Source of the DNA: Mermis nigrescens | Lineage: Eukaryota > Nematoda > Enoplea > Mermithida > Mermithidae | Assembly: GCA_036768485.1 (NCBI GenBank) | Contig: JAVLUZ010000144.1 | Coordinates: 1,310,620-1,374,619, forward strand | Length of the DNA: 64,000 nt | Reading direction: 5' to 3' | Shown: positions 40,828 through 53,800 of the stretch, one piece after another | Layout: each line of letters opens with the position of its first letter | Numbering within the stretch: the stretch's first letter is position 1 | Notes under the pieces: generated by a model | Databases searched by the model: none | Seen by the model: only the letters and a program-made list of their open reading frames with translations | Told to the model about the DNA's origin: nothing | Position numbers and translations under genes: made by a program

Positions 40828-42979
40828 TAGATGTCCCAAGCCCCGGCCCCGGTGCTGGGGCTTATGCCACGGCCTGGGGCAAGGCCTCCCCACGCAGGGG
40901 CTAAAACATTGATAATTAAGAGTAAAAATCTTTAATTCTCATCTATAAAATCAATCTAGGCAATTGTAAGAAAGCATACAAAGTGTCTATTTAAGAATTA
41001 GCGAATCCGATTAGCAAAATTTAATAGTTGAACTGTTTCTGTAGCAAAAATATAGACTTGTATTCAACCTGGGCGATTCAAATTTAGTGCTTTTGCTCTA
41101 CTGTTAAAGAAGTGATAGAAACTCAAAATCGAATTTCTAAAAAGGTATTTATTCGATCAATTAACATCTTCGTGATTTGTTTTTTATTCATCTCTCAGAC
41201 TGAGTAGCCTACATTTGAGGATGCATTAATTTTATTTCATTCTCTTAGATCTTATAAATGAAACTCATACGATCTATTAACTCTAACCGGATAAAATATA
41301 GGAAAATTGATTGAATGATCAGCTATGGAAGGAACAAAGATTACTTATTATGATTTCACTTATTGGGGCCCTGACAAAATATCTATGCTGTTACTATTGT
41401 GCACCAAGCAGTGTTTTTTTACAAGGTCCATTGTACATGTACAAAGATGGTCCCCAAAAGTCTGTACATTTTGTGCAAGCAAATTTTTGTGTACACAGTA
41501 GCGATTTTAGTGATAAAACAGGGTGTTCGATCTTTGGTAGTGTATTTTAGCTAATTTCTGGATTTCTGACGCCAAAGATTACTAAAAACTGTCTCAAAAC
41601 GGTGCGAAGCGCCGAAAAATTTGAATTTATTCATTATATGTGCAAATTCTGTCATTTCGAAGATATGCAGGACAAAGAATTATTCATTTCGGCGCTAAGC
41701 ACTGGAAATTTTTGGGAATTTTACACTTTTTTACAGTTTTTGTCTTCCCAAAATCTTTGTACATTTTGTACACACAAATTTTTGGGTACTAAAATATGGT
41801 ACAAAAGCGATTTTAGTGTTGTAAAAACAGAGTTGTTCGACTTTTGGTAGTATATTTTAGCTAATTTCTGGGTCTCTAAAGAGAAAAATTACTAAGAATC
41901 GTGTTAAAACGGCGCGAAGCACCGAAAAATTTGACATTTTTTTGTTTGAAATGCAATTTCTGCCATATTATAACGATATATAGAAACACACAATTACTCA
42001 TTTCGGCGCGAAGCGCCGAAATTTTTTGAATTTCAGACCTTTTTTACAATTTTTTTTCCTAAAAATCTTTGTACATGTACAAAGACGGTCCCGAAAAGTC
42101 TTTGTACAACGGGAAAATCTTTGCCGAATATAAAAAACAACAGTGGCACCAAGTAATAATTTCTGTCGAAATTTAGTTTTAAAAATTTTTCGGAATTCAA
42201 GCTTGTGCTGTTCTAAATTTTTCACGACCCGGCCACAATTTAGACAAAGAAAAGATGCTTAAAATTCGTAAATCAACACTCTAATAGCGTAGCAGAGCTG
42301 GGTGGACATGGACAATTTTAAATGGGCGGTGTAAATCCATGAAGTACTTATGATGTGGCCTGCTTTTTTTAATTTGAATTCAGAACTATTCAAAATTTCG
42401 CTCTTAAAAAGGGAAAATTGACTTCAAAAGGATCTGATTAAACTTTAAAATGCATGTTATCAGCTAAAATGCTAATTTTGAATGATTTTTCTGAAGATGT
42501 GGTAAGCGAAAGCATTACACAAAATTTTTATTCATGCATTAATGACTAATTTTGTTTATTGTGAGATTGGATGACTTCTGATGTGATTGTTCTTGTATGA
42601 ACTCAAAAATTTCCTTGCAATTCTCGGCCTCCTCAGAAATCGCTCTCAGTTTGAAACTCATAAGACAACTTTAAATTTAAGATTTTGCACGAATGATTGT
42701 AATCATTTAAATCGACTGATTCGGGATCAGAAACATCATTGATACTTATCAAAAGGTTTTTGTTATTCTCCTAGTTTTTAATGTATTGCCTGTATAAGAT
42801 TAGAACTCAATTATTAACTCCTTTTCACACTGAATTAATGAATACTATTGCATAAAATACTGTTGATAATGTTGTGTACACATGGTCTGCATTCATTGTG
42901 TACGTATTATCTTGCCCAGCCCGGGTGCCGGGGCATAAGCCGCGGCCCCGGCTAAAACGTCCACCCTGGGACACCCCTA
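40828..42979 (+). mobile_element. hAT-like element N (TAGxxGTCCCA termini), nested in M1
   Basis: Left TAGATGTCCCAAGCCCCGGC, right CCCTGGGACACCCCTA. GC-rich subterminal copies (GGGGCTTATGCC / GGCATAAGCC) are inverted. Flanks share TTTT plus one more match only. No transposase ORF; an E copy is nested within. Confidence 0.65.
41409..42145 (+). mobile_element. Family E element, nested in N
   Basis: CAGTGTTTTTTTACAAGG to AAAAAACAACAGTG; perfect TSD GCACCAAG (41401-41408, 42146-42153). Same modular interior as the copy at 37394. Confidence 0.92.
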
Positions 42980-43358
42980 TTTTTGAATGAAAAAAGTTTT
43001 TGGGATTCCCCATTGGTGAAAATCCTGACTATGCCTATACAGTCAGGTGAAGTGCAGGTAAGTCTGTACAGAAAACAATAGCTGTTATATTATGACAAAT
43101 AATCTCAGAGAAATTGAAAATAAAAGTAAAGAACTTGGCTGACTGGTGCACTGCCTGTAAAACTTAGAAAAGCGCACCGAAATATTTTTAATCCTTACTA
43201 TTTTTTGATAGCACACGTTATGAATCCCAGCAAAATTTAGCACACTGTGAAATAAGCCTTAATAATTTTTCCAGTTGCGAAATTTCGGTTCACAAAATCT
43301 TAAATTGCAAAAAACAGCGACCATCCCTCATTAATCGGTTGTGTCAAGCCGAATCAGT
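42154..43358. other. Repeat remnants, no gene
   Basis: Remainder of N and M1, then unclassified AT-rich sequence. Confidence 0.4.
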
Positions 43359-43879
43359 GTTGCCAACTCTAAAAAAGACCAACCGGATAAACCAACATTT
43401 AAAACCGGACAAAACCGGTCAAGAGCATAGCTGGGCAAGCCTTAAAGTCTCAGCTGGTACCGGAGCCTAATTTTTTTGGTTGGTTGCCTAAGTCAGAAGA
43501 GTGGTTGAATTTTTAACAAGTTAGTCTTACTTCCACGCAAAGTTCATTCATAATTTCACGCGGAGTCGCACTATTTCTCGCAACATCAAAATTAGTATGG
43601 TGTAAAAAATAGTGCAATCGATAATTGGCATAGCAATTATGTTTAAAAACTCATTACTTTGGTAACCATTGACCTCTAATCTTGAAGAGACATTCACCGC
43701 CTTTAATATGCTAATTTTTTATGCAATTCATTGTGTAAAAATAAAACTTCTACAGAGTTCCTCATTTTCATGGCGTCAAATAGTATATACTACGCTTTCA
43801 TTTCAAATATAAATCCTGCTTGAAATGCACAAAAATTGTCATAATTCAGCACAACCTCTAAACATCAATAACAGATAAT

Positions 43880-44440
43880 AAAATTAAATCAATTCGGCGC
43901 TAAGCGCCGGAAAATTTTGAGATTTGACCTTTGTGAAATGCAATTCTGCATTACAAAAATTGTCCGAATTTGGCGCGGCTTAGGCATCAAGAACAAGTTA
44001 TAAAATTAAATCAATTTGGCGCGAAGCGCCGGAAAATTTTTAGATTCCACCTTTTGTAAACGCAATTTTGCATTACAAAAATTGTCAAATTTGGCGCGGC
44101 TTAAGCATCAATAACAAGTAATAAAATTAAATCAATTCGGCGCAAAGCGCCGGCAAATTTTGAGATTCCACCTTTTTGAAACGCAATTTAGCATCACAAA
44201 AATTATCCGAATTCGGCGCGAACCGCCGGAAAATTTTGAAATTTAACCTTTGTGAAGCGCAATTTTGCGTTACAAAAAAATTGTCCGAATTTGGCGCGGC
44301 TTAAGCATCAATAACAAGTAATAAAATTAACTCTATTTGGCGTGAAGCGCTGAAAAATTTTGATATCTCACCTTTTTGAAACGCAATTTTGCATTACAAA
44401 AATTGTCAGAATTCAGCGCGGCCTAAACATCAATAACAAG
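43880..44440. repeat. ~110-bp tandem repeat with GGCGC hairpins
   Basis: Five units, each with GGCGCGAAGCGCCGGAAAAT, a TTTGAAACGCAATTTTGCAT block and CATCAATAACAAGTAATAAA. Confidence 0.85.
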
Positions 44441-44689
44441 TAATGTATGTATGAAAGACTAGCATTTATTTACACATAAAACAGGTGGACAGACAAGTAT
44501 GTAAGTATTTTTATACATCGATGTGTAGAAGATCACAATAATACATCATGTGTTTTATTTTGATCTGACGAATTATTATTTTCTCTAAATTAGGCATTAC
44601 TTACTTAAGTATAATCTCTGAATTATGCATTACTTACGTACCGCTTTTAGAGAGCCCAGTAACCGATTCGCTTGCCGGGATTTAAAAAT

Positions 44690-46095
44690 CGCTTGTTGGA
44701 ATCTAAAAAATGATAGCTGAGCTGCAAAAATCGGTTGCTGGAGCCCAAAAATCGGTTGCTGAGGTCTCAAAATCGATTGCTGGGGTCAAAAAATCAGTTA
44801 GTGGGATCCGGAAATCAGTTGCTGGGGTCTTAAAATCAGTTCTTGGCTCCGAAAATCGGTTGCTGGTGTCCTAAATCAGTTGCTGGGCTACAAAAATCAA
44901 TCAGTGGGGTTAAAAATCGGTTGCCGGGGTCTAAAAACCAGCTGGTAGGCTCCAAAAATCGGTTGCTGAGGTCTGAAAATCGATTGCTTTGGTCAAAAAA
45001 TCAGTTGGTGGTGTCCAAAAATCGGTTGCCGGGGTCTACAAATCGGTCTGTGAGCTCGACAAATTGATCGATGGGTCCTAAATCGCTTATCGGGCTTAAA
45101 AATCGCTTGTTGGGTTCCTAAATCCGTTATTGGGCTCCGAAAATCAGTTGCTAGGGTCTAAAAGTTGGTTGGTTGGCTATAAAAATCGGTTGCTGGGTCT
45201 GAACACCGGTTGGTTGGCTCTCAAAATCGATTGCTGAGATCTAGAAATCGGTTGGTGAGCCCCAAAAATCAGTTGCCGGGGTCTATAAATCGTTAGTAAG
45301 CTCGAAAAATTAATTGATGGGTCCTAAGTCGCTTATTGGGCTTAAAAATCGCTTGCTGGGGTCCTAAATCCGTTATTGGGGTCCGAAAATCAGTTGCTGG
45401 GGTCTAAAAATTGGTTGGTTGAGCTCAAAAAATTGATTGATGGGTCCTAAATCGCTTAAAAATCGCTTGCTGGGTCCTAAATCCGTAATTAGAGTAAGAA
45501 AATCAGTTGCTGGGGTCTAAAAGTTGATTGGTTGGCTATAAAAATCGGTTGCTGGGGTCTGAAAACCGGTTGGTTGGCTCCAAAAATCGGTTGCTGGTGG
45601 TCTAGAAATCGGTTGGTCAGCTCGAAAAATTGATTGATGGGTCCTAAATCGCTTATTGGGCTTATAAATCGCTCGCTGGGGTCATAAATCCGTTACTGAG
45701 GTCCGAAAATCAGTTGCTGGGGTCTGAAAATTGGTTGGTTGGCTATAAAAATCGGTTGCTGGGGTCTGTAAACCAATTGGTTGGCTCCGAAAATCGGTTG
45801 CCGGGGTCTAAAAATTGGTTGCCGGGGTCTAAAAATCGGATGCCGGGGTCAAAGAATCGGTAAGTGAGCTCCAAAAATCGGTTTCAGGGGGCTAGAAATC
45901 GGTTGTTGAGCTCCAAAAATCGGTTGCTGGGGTCTAAAAATCAGTTGATGGGCTCCAAAAATTAGTTGAACCCAGGAGCAATTGATTTTTAGAGCCATCC
46001 AACCGATTTTTAAACCCCAGCAACCAATTTTTGGAGCCCATCAACCGACTCTTACACCCCAGCATCCGATTTTTGGAGCCAACTTATCGATTTTT
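44690..46095. repeat. 21-bp minisatellite with an inverted end
   Basis: Roughly sixty degenerate units of AAAAATCGGTTGCTGGGGTCT. At about 45,975 the orientation flips and five or so units continue as the reverse complement (CCCAGCAACCAATTTTTGGA). The 7-residue peptide periodicity in one frame is a by-product. Confidence 0.9.
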
Positions 46096-46374
46096 ACACC
46101 AAAAAAAGTTTATGTACAAAACATAGGGTGCAACTGGTGGACCATCCGGCTGGTACCGAACTTGCTCCGGCTGGTACCCGGTTAAAGCTGGTTGAACCCC
46201 TTGCCCAGGTATGGTCAAGAGCACAGGTAAATTCCGGACAAAACCGGACAAATGATGTATACCATTGATAAATAAGAAAGCGGCTAAAATTAATTCAAAT
46301 TAACTACTGCAGTCAAATATCTCCCACTTTAAACGCATTTTGTAATCAGAGCAATTTTCAGACAGAGCCCCATC

Positions 46375-47048
46375 TTATCCATAATGAACCAATTTCATAT
46401 TACCCTTTGTCTTGAAAAAGAATTCGATCAAAAGTGAAAAGAACAAAAAATAGCAAAATCCAAATTTTAAACTAAAAACCATGTAACCTAAAAAATTAAC
46501 CCTAAAAATCCGTGTGATGTAATGTTCATAGCTTGCAGTAAACATAAATAAAAATAAAAAATAAAAATATAAATAAATATAAATAAATAAAAATATAAAT
46601 AAATATACATAAATAAACATAAACATAAACACAAACATAACAAACATAAACATTCAATTTTTATCTGTATTTGCTTCCATTTAATCAAACTTACAAAAAA
46701 TCAATATTTTTGTATGATTTTTGTTAATAATCCTCTTATTTTTACAAATATGTACAATGTTTTACTTGCAGAAACAACTCTAGCCAAGTCACTTCAACGT
46801 TTCCTACAAGAAAATAATGCTATATGTACTTAGCATTGGTCTTTTTTTAGGTTAAAGTGGTTTTTAGATCAAAATCGAATTTTTTCATCTTTTTGGAAGG
46901 AGATCCTATCCTTTTGAGAAAATAAGGGTTGGACAACACGTATAGGTCTCTAGGAGGCACATTCCTACTAAGTTTTATAAAGATCGACACTGATTTTTTT
47001 AGGTTACAAGTGGTTTTTTAGGCTACAATTACCTTGGTTTTTTTAGAG
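46375..47048. repeat. A/T-rich sequence with simple repeats
   Basis: 46,535-46,660 is an AAATAAATA/ACATAAAC simple repeat; the rest is AT-rich without a gene. Confidence 0.7.
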
Positions 47049-47051
47049 GCC

Positions 47052-47109
<58 letters not shown>

Positions 47110-47720
47110 TAATATTTACTGGCTGAGTTACTTTGAATATTACAGTTGTACCCAAAAATGTGAAATGCGCATGCAAATAGAAGCATATGAGAACAACATG
47201 AGAGAATTCAATGTTATACGTTCTATAAGACCTTATGCATGACACGTGGTTACTGGTATTGGTATACACAAAAAATAAAAATCAGGTGAAATTGATGAGC
47301 TAAATAAACAAAAATTAGCGAAACTTGTCAAATAAATGCAAAAAAAGTAAAGTGTATTGGTAAGTAAAGCCAAGGCGTACAGGCAGTGCACTTATGTACG
47401 CCCCTTGAGAAATTTTAATAAATTAAGCTTTGAAACCATAACCCTAAACTGTTTAAAATTTCTGCAGTCAACAATACATTGTGCAATGTATTCCAAATTC
47501 TAGCCACCCTGTTTGCAAAATCGTTCTTTCTACAATCCAAATGAGATTTTCTAATACACAAATTTATGTCGTTATTTGATCTAGTACCCCTGTTAGGTGC
47601 AGATTCGAAAAAATCTGAAAGAGAATGCAACTGTTCCTTAATTATCCTAAAAGCAAAAGTAGGGTCAAAATAGATAGGTACGCCGTGTTTTGAGTCTTTC
47701 AAGATCTAACAAATTCAATC
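47049..47720 (-). mobile_element. CR1-like LINE, 5'-truncated copy 1
   Basis: Minus strand: the end of ORF2 (47415-47702, with RIIKEQLHSLSDFF and FANRVARIWNTLHN) then a 3' UTR. The tail is (ATT)n, seen as (AAT)n at 47049-47103. It shares the GTACGCCCCTTGAGAAA region (minus-strand complement) with copies 2 and 3. Confidence 0.75.
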
Positions 47721-47873
47721 ATTACAAAGACACATGAGGTGAGAACTGACTGAATAGCAAGCGATTTGACTTGACTTATAATGTGAAGTAGTGAAGTTAC
47801 AGGTGAACGAGGTCGAGAAATATTGAGGAGGAATGCGGATGACTAGCCACTAGCCAGTCAGTCCACTGGCCAG

Positions 47874-48489
47874 CAGTGTTGCCAGCACTGGCATAGCCTG
47901 TGGGGAAGAGGGGGATAGCCCCCTCCTGAGGGAAATTTTCACATGTTCAAGAGCTGAGCAATATAGTTGCATGATGCTGTTCTGCGACGTAGAATCGAAA
48001 AATAGGTATGACGCTTCGCGCCAATTTTTTCTATATTTTGGCAGTTTCTATTGTTTTATTGCAGGTAAGGTCAAAAAAATTAGTGCTTCGCACGCGTCAT
48101 AAACATTTTTTCCGTCAAAATAATAAAAATTTCAAAAAAAATATTTTTTTATTGCTTAAATAGTGTAGAACAATGCGAGAAGCCCAAAAACAGGTTATTA
48201 AATGGCTCCGCATGTTTTTATGGATTTTTTAGATAAAAATTTTTACAAGTTCCCCCTGGCGAAAATCCTGGCTACGCCTTTGGTTGCCGGGTCAAACTTT
48301 TAAAAGCTGCCACAATTCTGGAGGAAAACTGCCGTCCCATGTTCAAAGTATATGGAAGCGGTCCAAAAATACTGCCACAAGCCCCTCAAAAGACTGCCAA
48401 CCTGTGGTTAAGCATAGGAGTGAAAAATTTCCAAAAAATCAAGAAACTGCCAAAATGGAAGGAAAACTGCCAACCTGGCAACACCGCTG
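47874..48489 (+). mobile_element. Family P element (CAGTGTTGCCAG) with nested M2
   Basis: Left CAGTGTTGCCAG, right CCTGGCAACACCGCTG. The M2 TSD GTTGCCAG is part of its terminus. A second P start (CAGTGTTGCCAGG) follows at 48503 and fades by about 48,600. Confidence 0.65.
47886..48282 (+). mobile_element. Family M MITE (M2)
   Basis: CACTGGCATAGCC to GGCTACGCCTTTG; TSD GTTGCCAG (47878-47885) / GTTGCCGG (48283-48290), 7 of 8. Contains a CTTCGCGCC hairpin remnant. Confidence 0.8.
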
Positions 48490-48804
48490 GTCAGGCCAGG
48501 TACAGTGTTGCCAGGTCAAAATTTTACAAACTACCATTTTTTCCCAAAAACTACCAACTTTCAGAAAAACTACAAAGAAACTACCTCATTCAAAAAGACT
48601 AATGTTCAAAACTTTCTAGCACTTCAAGCATCTTTATTCTGCTCAAGAAAGTACAATTTATGTTGGAGATATAAATTTTTCACTGAAGAATATTAGGAAA
48701 AATAAATTCATTTATAATAAAGGACCAAAGAGGTTATGTACAGTGCAAAATCTTATCATGTAATTCAGGTAATAAGCGATAAACAAGTATGAAGAGAGAA
48801 CAAT

Positions 48805-49595
48805 ACAAATACAAATACAAATTTTATTCGCTGATCCGACAACAAACCAAGTATCATTAATACATTGATAAGTAACAAAAAAAGATAAAATATAAACATA
48901 CACAGAAAGACATGTTAATAAAACACATAAATGGTTGAGGAAAGCGGGATAATATAGGCAGTATATGAACTGCGCTTATGTACGCCCCTGACCCTTTTTA
49001 ATCTATTACGGAAACATGTCTGTTTGGAGCACTTATAACTTCTTCAGGTAGAGAATTCCAAACGGAGATTTACTCGATAACAAAATTCAAATTTTCTCCA
49101 GTTTTTGTTTGCCCGATTAACAAAAGGTGACAAGAATTCATTGCTCGATTTGAATTAGTTTTAAATGTAATAAAATCCTTAAAAGGCAGAATACTAACTC
49201 TAATAATAGAAAAGCTAAAGTGAGGTCATTACATCAACGCCTTAATTCAAGTCTTTCTAATCCAAGTTGAACCTATCTCTGATTATATGAAAGACTTTTA
49301 TCATTGGAAAGTCGTTTTGTAAACCTACATTGGACACCCTCCATGGAATCTCTTACAATGTAGGAAACGGTTCCAAAAAAACCAATCCGTATTCAAGTAC
49401 AGGTCTCACATAAGTAACAAAGGCTTTACAGAGTAAAGATTTATCTTTAGAAACAAAACTGCGTAAGATTAAATGGCCTGACTGCAATCCTTCTTTCACA
49501 ATATTTTCACAGTGTGATCTAGAAGTAAGGTCAGAGGTCAGAAAGACACCTAAATCTTTAATGCACGTCGTATTGAGGAACAAGATGAAATCACT
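48805..49595 (-). mobile_element. CR1-like LINE, 5'-truncated copy 2
   Basis: Minus strand: 49353-49583 encodes the RT thumb end (CIKDLGVFLTSDLTSRSHC, ILRSFVSKDK, YVRPVLEYG), closely matching copy 3. A decayed C-terminus and the shared 3' UTR follow. The tail is (TTTGTA)n just after AATAAAA. Confidence 0.85.
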
Positions 49596-50857
49596 TAAGT
49601 ATGTCTATTTGTGTGGCATGACCGTGCTGGCTGGGACCACCGTTTCTTTTCCCAGCGATTTGGTTGACATTATAGACCAGACCCAAAATTTTTTCCACTT
49701 TTTCCGACCTTTTTCCACTTTTTTGGAAGGTCTAAAAACGTAAAAAATAGAGCGCCTGTGTAAAAAAAATCAGTGTTTTTTAAGTAGAAAATTCTATGTA
49801 TACATGCAGGCCCGTATCCAGGGGGATAGGGGGCACGTGCCCCCCCCCGAAATTAAATCTGAAGATAATTTTTTCCTTTACTCCCCCTTTGGTATTTTGG
49901 TAAAAATTGCAAAAACTTTTCGCGCCGAACTCATGTTATTAAGCTAATAATGAAGGTTAGTGTTTTGTGTTTATATGATATTTTGTTCACGAAAGTTAAA
50001 ATAGCTCCGTTGCGCACCTCCTACTTCATTTCACATTGCTCTTTCTTTCAAGATTGCTTGCTGCCGTAAACTGACAGCTCACATAAAACGCAATCGTCGA
50101 TTTACAATGGTTGAAATTTGTTAAGTGAAAACCACAAGGTTCAGCAGACTGTATGTGTGTGTGTGTTGTGTGTGTGCATGGTCAAGCTCGCTCAGTCATA
50201 CTGCATAATATGAACTGAAAAAGAGGTGTATTATGCAAAGCATTACTTTCACTCATCTCATCCTACTTCTAACAACGAATGCTGCTTGTTTAATTTTAGT
50301 GACAAACTAATGACATCGTCTTTTATCTGAAAATTTACCTTTTTTCAGACAAATGTACATAGCTTAGCTAGTCATTTATAATGAGTAAAATTACGCCCGT
50401 GAAATAAGCAGCGATGTTGTTATCAATGCATTTAGTGAATCTGGAAAGCGTCGTATTGCCTTACGTTGATTTGCTTATCACATTTTAATAAACTTTTTCA
50501 CTGTTTTTATTATTTTTACTTTTAGTAGAATGGATAGGATTCACTTTTTGTCATGACTAACAAATTAATTAAAAACTACTTATTAACAAAATTCCAATGG
50601 AGAAATCCTAGCTTAGTACTTCTACAGAATAGTGATTTTTATGACGTTATCAAGACATATTAACGCTTGTATCTCCGCCCAAGTGGGAGCAATATCGTCC
50701 TAAGCGGGAGCGAAATCGACCTAGGCGGGAGTAATACCACCAACATAAACCTACAAAATTACGAAGTTTGAAAAAATCAATAACCATAAATCACTACTCT
50801 GTAGAAGTGCCCCTGGATGTAGTCAACATTCTCATCGTTTATGTTGCCATTTAGAAA

Positions 50858-53800
50858 GAAAGAAAGAAAGATTTATTCGGTCTACAAAATACACGTACAA
50901 ATTTAAAATATACGTACACATTACAATACAAATAATAAGGAAAAAGACAAATGTCATATAAATGCATAATTGAAATTCATGTACATATTGCAAACACACG
51001 TATTTAATTGTAAAAAAATGAATAAAGTGATTAAAGAAAGTAGTGTAATGTAAATGTAAGACATGCGGGTATGTACAGGCAATGAATTATAACTGCGCTT
51101 AGATACGCCCCTTGAGAAAAATGGATAAATCAAATTGTTTCAATTTCATCGTAAAAATGTTCGAATTAGCTGAGCAGATGATATCATCAGGCAAATAATT
51201 CCAGACAGAAATCACACGATTGCAAAATTCAAATTTTCTAACATTTTTGTTTACACGGTTAACGTAAAGTTTGCAAGAATTTACAGCACGATTTGAGTTT
51301 ACATTAAATGTGAAGAAGTCTTCAACAGGTAACAAATTATCCTTGATTATAGAGCGTGTCATTGATAAATCACTTTGCATTCTACGTAATTCGAGTCTCT
51401 CCAAGCCCAATTCCTTTAATCGGGCATCGTAGGAGATAGTTTTATCAGAAAAAATTCGTTTGGTAAATTTTCTTTGGACATTTTCAACATTATTTATGTC
51501 ACATAACAGATAAGGATTCCAAACAGACGAACCATATTCCTAAATTGGTCGGACATAGGTTGTAAAGGCTTTTACTAACAAAGTTTTATCTCTTGAAACA
51601 AAACTCCGTAAAATCAAGTTTGCAATTCTCATGCCTTTTTTTACAATGTTTGTACAATGAGTTCTAGAAGATAAATCTTTACTTATTAAGACACCAAGAT
51701 CCTTCACCTCCGATATATCATGTGGGATTTCAAAATTATCTATACCGTAAGAGTGCTTGGGATTAGATTTTCCTAAATGCAAAACAAAACATTTGCTGAG
51801 TGAGATCTTAAGCTGCCAGATATCAGCCCACCTCTTAATATGCATTAGATCATTTTGCAAGTCCAAAAAATTGGAAGCTGAATTAGATATTTTAACATCA
51901 TCAGCAAATAGCGAAATTGAGCTGGTACTTTGAAAATCACATAAATCATTTATGAATAACAAAAAAAGGGTAGGGCCTAAAACGCTACCCTTTGGCACCC
52001 CACTGGAAACAGGGAGCGGAAGAGACAATGAATCTCCAACTTTAACCCTTTGGGATCTATTACTCAAAAAGCATTTTAACCAATTTAGGCAAAAACCACT
52101 TATGCCATAGGCAGCTAATTTTATAAGCAGTTTTTCATGCGAAACTGTATCAAAAGCTTTACAAAAATCGATATAAACAATATCGATTGGGCAATTTTCA
52201 TCAAGATTTTTGGACCACTGATTTTTGCACTTTAAAAGTTGCAGTGTACAAGATTTATTTTTTCTAAATCCAAACTGATTTTCAGAAAGCAAATTATTTT
52301 CATTTAAATGGGTAGTTAGGCTAATATTAATTATCGATTCCATGACCTTACACAGAACACAACAAAGGGACACGGGCCGATAGTTTTCTATGGATGATAA
52401 GTCACCTTTCTTAGGTATAGGCACAACAATAGCTTCCCTCCACAGGTCGGGGATGCACCCTGTCCTGTAGGAAACTTCAAAAATTGACATCAAAGGTCTA
52501 ACAAGGACTAATTTTAGCTTTTTCACAAAATATGCACACAGGCCATCAGGCCCAAGTGACAATGAAGGTTTTAGTCGATTTAGAGCATCCAAAATTGTAA
52601 ATAAGTCAAATTTGCAAGAAACACTATGATTACGGTTAATTTTATCAGGAAATACAGGTAAAACATTATTGTCATTTACAAAATTGTTGGCAAAATTTGT
52701 ATTAAAAGCATTTGCTTTGTCTAAATCATCCACAATAGTGATGCCGTTGCTTTTCAACAATGGAATTTTCTTTTTATTATTTAATCGATCATTTACAAAA
52801 GAGAAAAAGTTTTTTAAATTATTCGACTTTAGTAACTTTCCTTCCTCATTTGCAAGATGTTCATTCATCAAAGTTTTTATATTTTTGGTCAATTTCTTAC
52901 ATTTCTCTAACGTTTTAGCATCCCTATTAATTTTGTATTTTTTCCAAAGTTTACGCTTTGTAGCCTGCATTTTTCGTACAGAATTTGGCAGAAGATTTCT
53001 GCGCATTTTCTTTTTCAGTGGAACGAATTCGGAAATAGCTGTGTTGAGAATGGACAAAAAAGCCTCGTAGAAATCATTAACACTTACACAAGACGAAAAA
53101 ATTTTTTCCCATTCAACAGATGCCAAGAAAGCTTCAATTGCTTGATAATTTGCCTTTTTGAAATCAAGCGTTATTAGATTTTCATCCTCATTGCTATTAA
53201 ATGGCAAATTAAACGAAATTATTTCATGATCACTACTAGCAAAAGGTTCGTTAACAGAAACATTAAAAAGGAGTTCACGAGATGTACTCAAAATAAGATC
53301 TAAAATATTTAGATTTCGGTTTGGTTCGTTTGTCATTAAATTGAGACCTAGGTTTACAAAACATTCATAAAATATTTGTGTAACTGGGTTCCTGTATGCA
53401 GAATGAGAGGCAAAGTTTAGGTCAGGTAGGTTAAAATCGCCTAGTATTATGCATTTTTTCGTGTTTTCAATGTACTTTTCAAGAAAAAGACACAATTTTT
53501 GAGCATATTGAATATCATATTTTGGTGGCCTATAGCAAAGTATAAACCGCACATATTCATCATTGGAGTGAAGTTCACAAATAAGAGTTTCAGGGCAATC
53601 AAATGGTTCCTTAAGAGTAATATTACAAATTTTCAGTGCATTTTTATACAATATAGCTACCCCACCACCTCTATAATCCAGCCTGTCACATCTATAAATG
53701 GAATAAACAGAAGAAGTACAAAGAAGACCATCAGAAATTGTATCATTTAACCAAGATTCTGTTACAAAAATGATATCGTAGGTTTCAGAAATGAGTAAAG

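Larger units (their letters stand above)
40551..43036 (+). mobile_element. Family M element (M1), interrupted
   Basis: Left part (40551-40827, GGCGTAGCCAGTGCGGGG) and right part (42980-43036, AAAATCCTGACTATGCC) together match M2 at 47886-48282. Element N splits them. Confidence 0.65.
43426..46213 (+). mobile_element. 2.8-kb TIR element carrying minisatellite and hairpin arrays
   Basis: CATAGCTGGGCAAG to CTTGCCCAGGTATG; perfect TSD GTCAAGAG (43418-43425, 46214-46221). The termini are close to family B (CATACCTGGGC). The interior is non-coding: about five ~110-bp repeats with GGCGCGAAGCGCC (43,880-44,430), then a 21-bp array. Subterminal CAGCTGGTACCGG and CCGGCTGGTACC words are inverted. Confidence 0.9.
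43359..46260 (+). repeat. Family P fragment (CAGTGTTGCCA) holding the 2.8-kb element
   Basis: The left portion (43359-43425) has CAGTGTTGCCAACTC and AAAACCGGACAAAACCGG. The right portion after 46213 resumes with GGACAAAACCGGACAAA. Confidence 0.55.

Noticed and set aside
43880..44440. CRISPR-like array
   Set aside because: Regular repeats, but the genome is eukaryotic, the 'spacers' are also repeated, and no cas genes exist.
44843..45067. Seven-residue repeat protein (KNRLLGS-like)
   Set aside because: Simply the translation of the 21-bp minisatellite; other units carry stops and shifts.
52669..53070. 133-codon plus-strand ORF
   Set aside because: Antisense shadow of the LINE ORF2.
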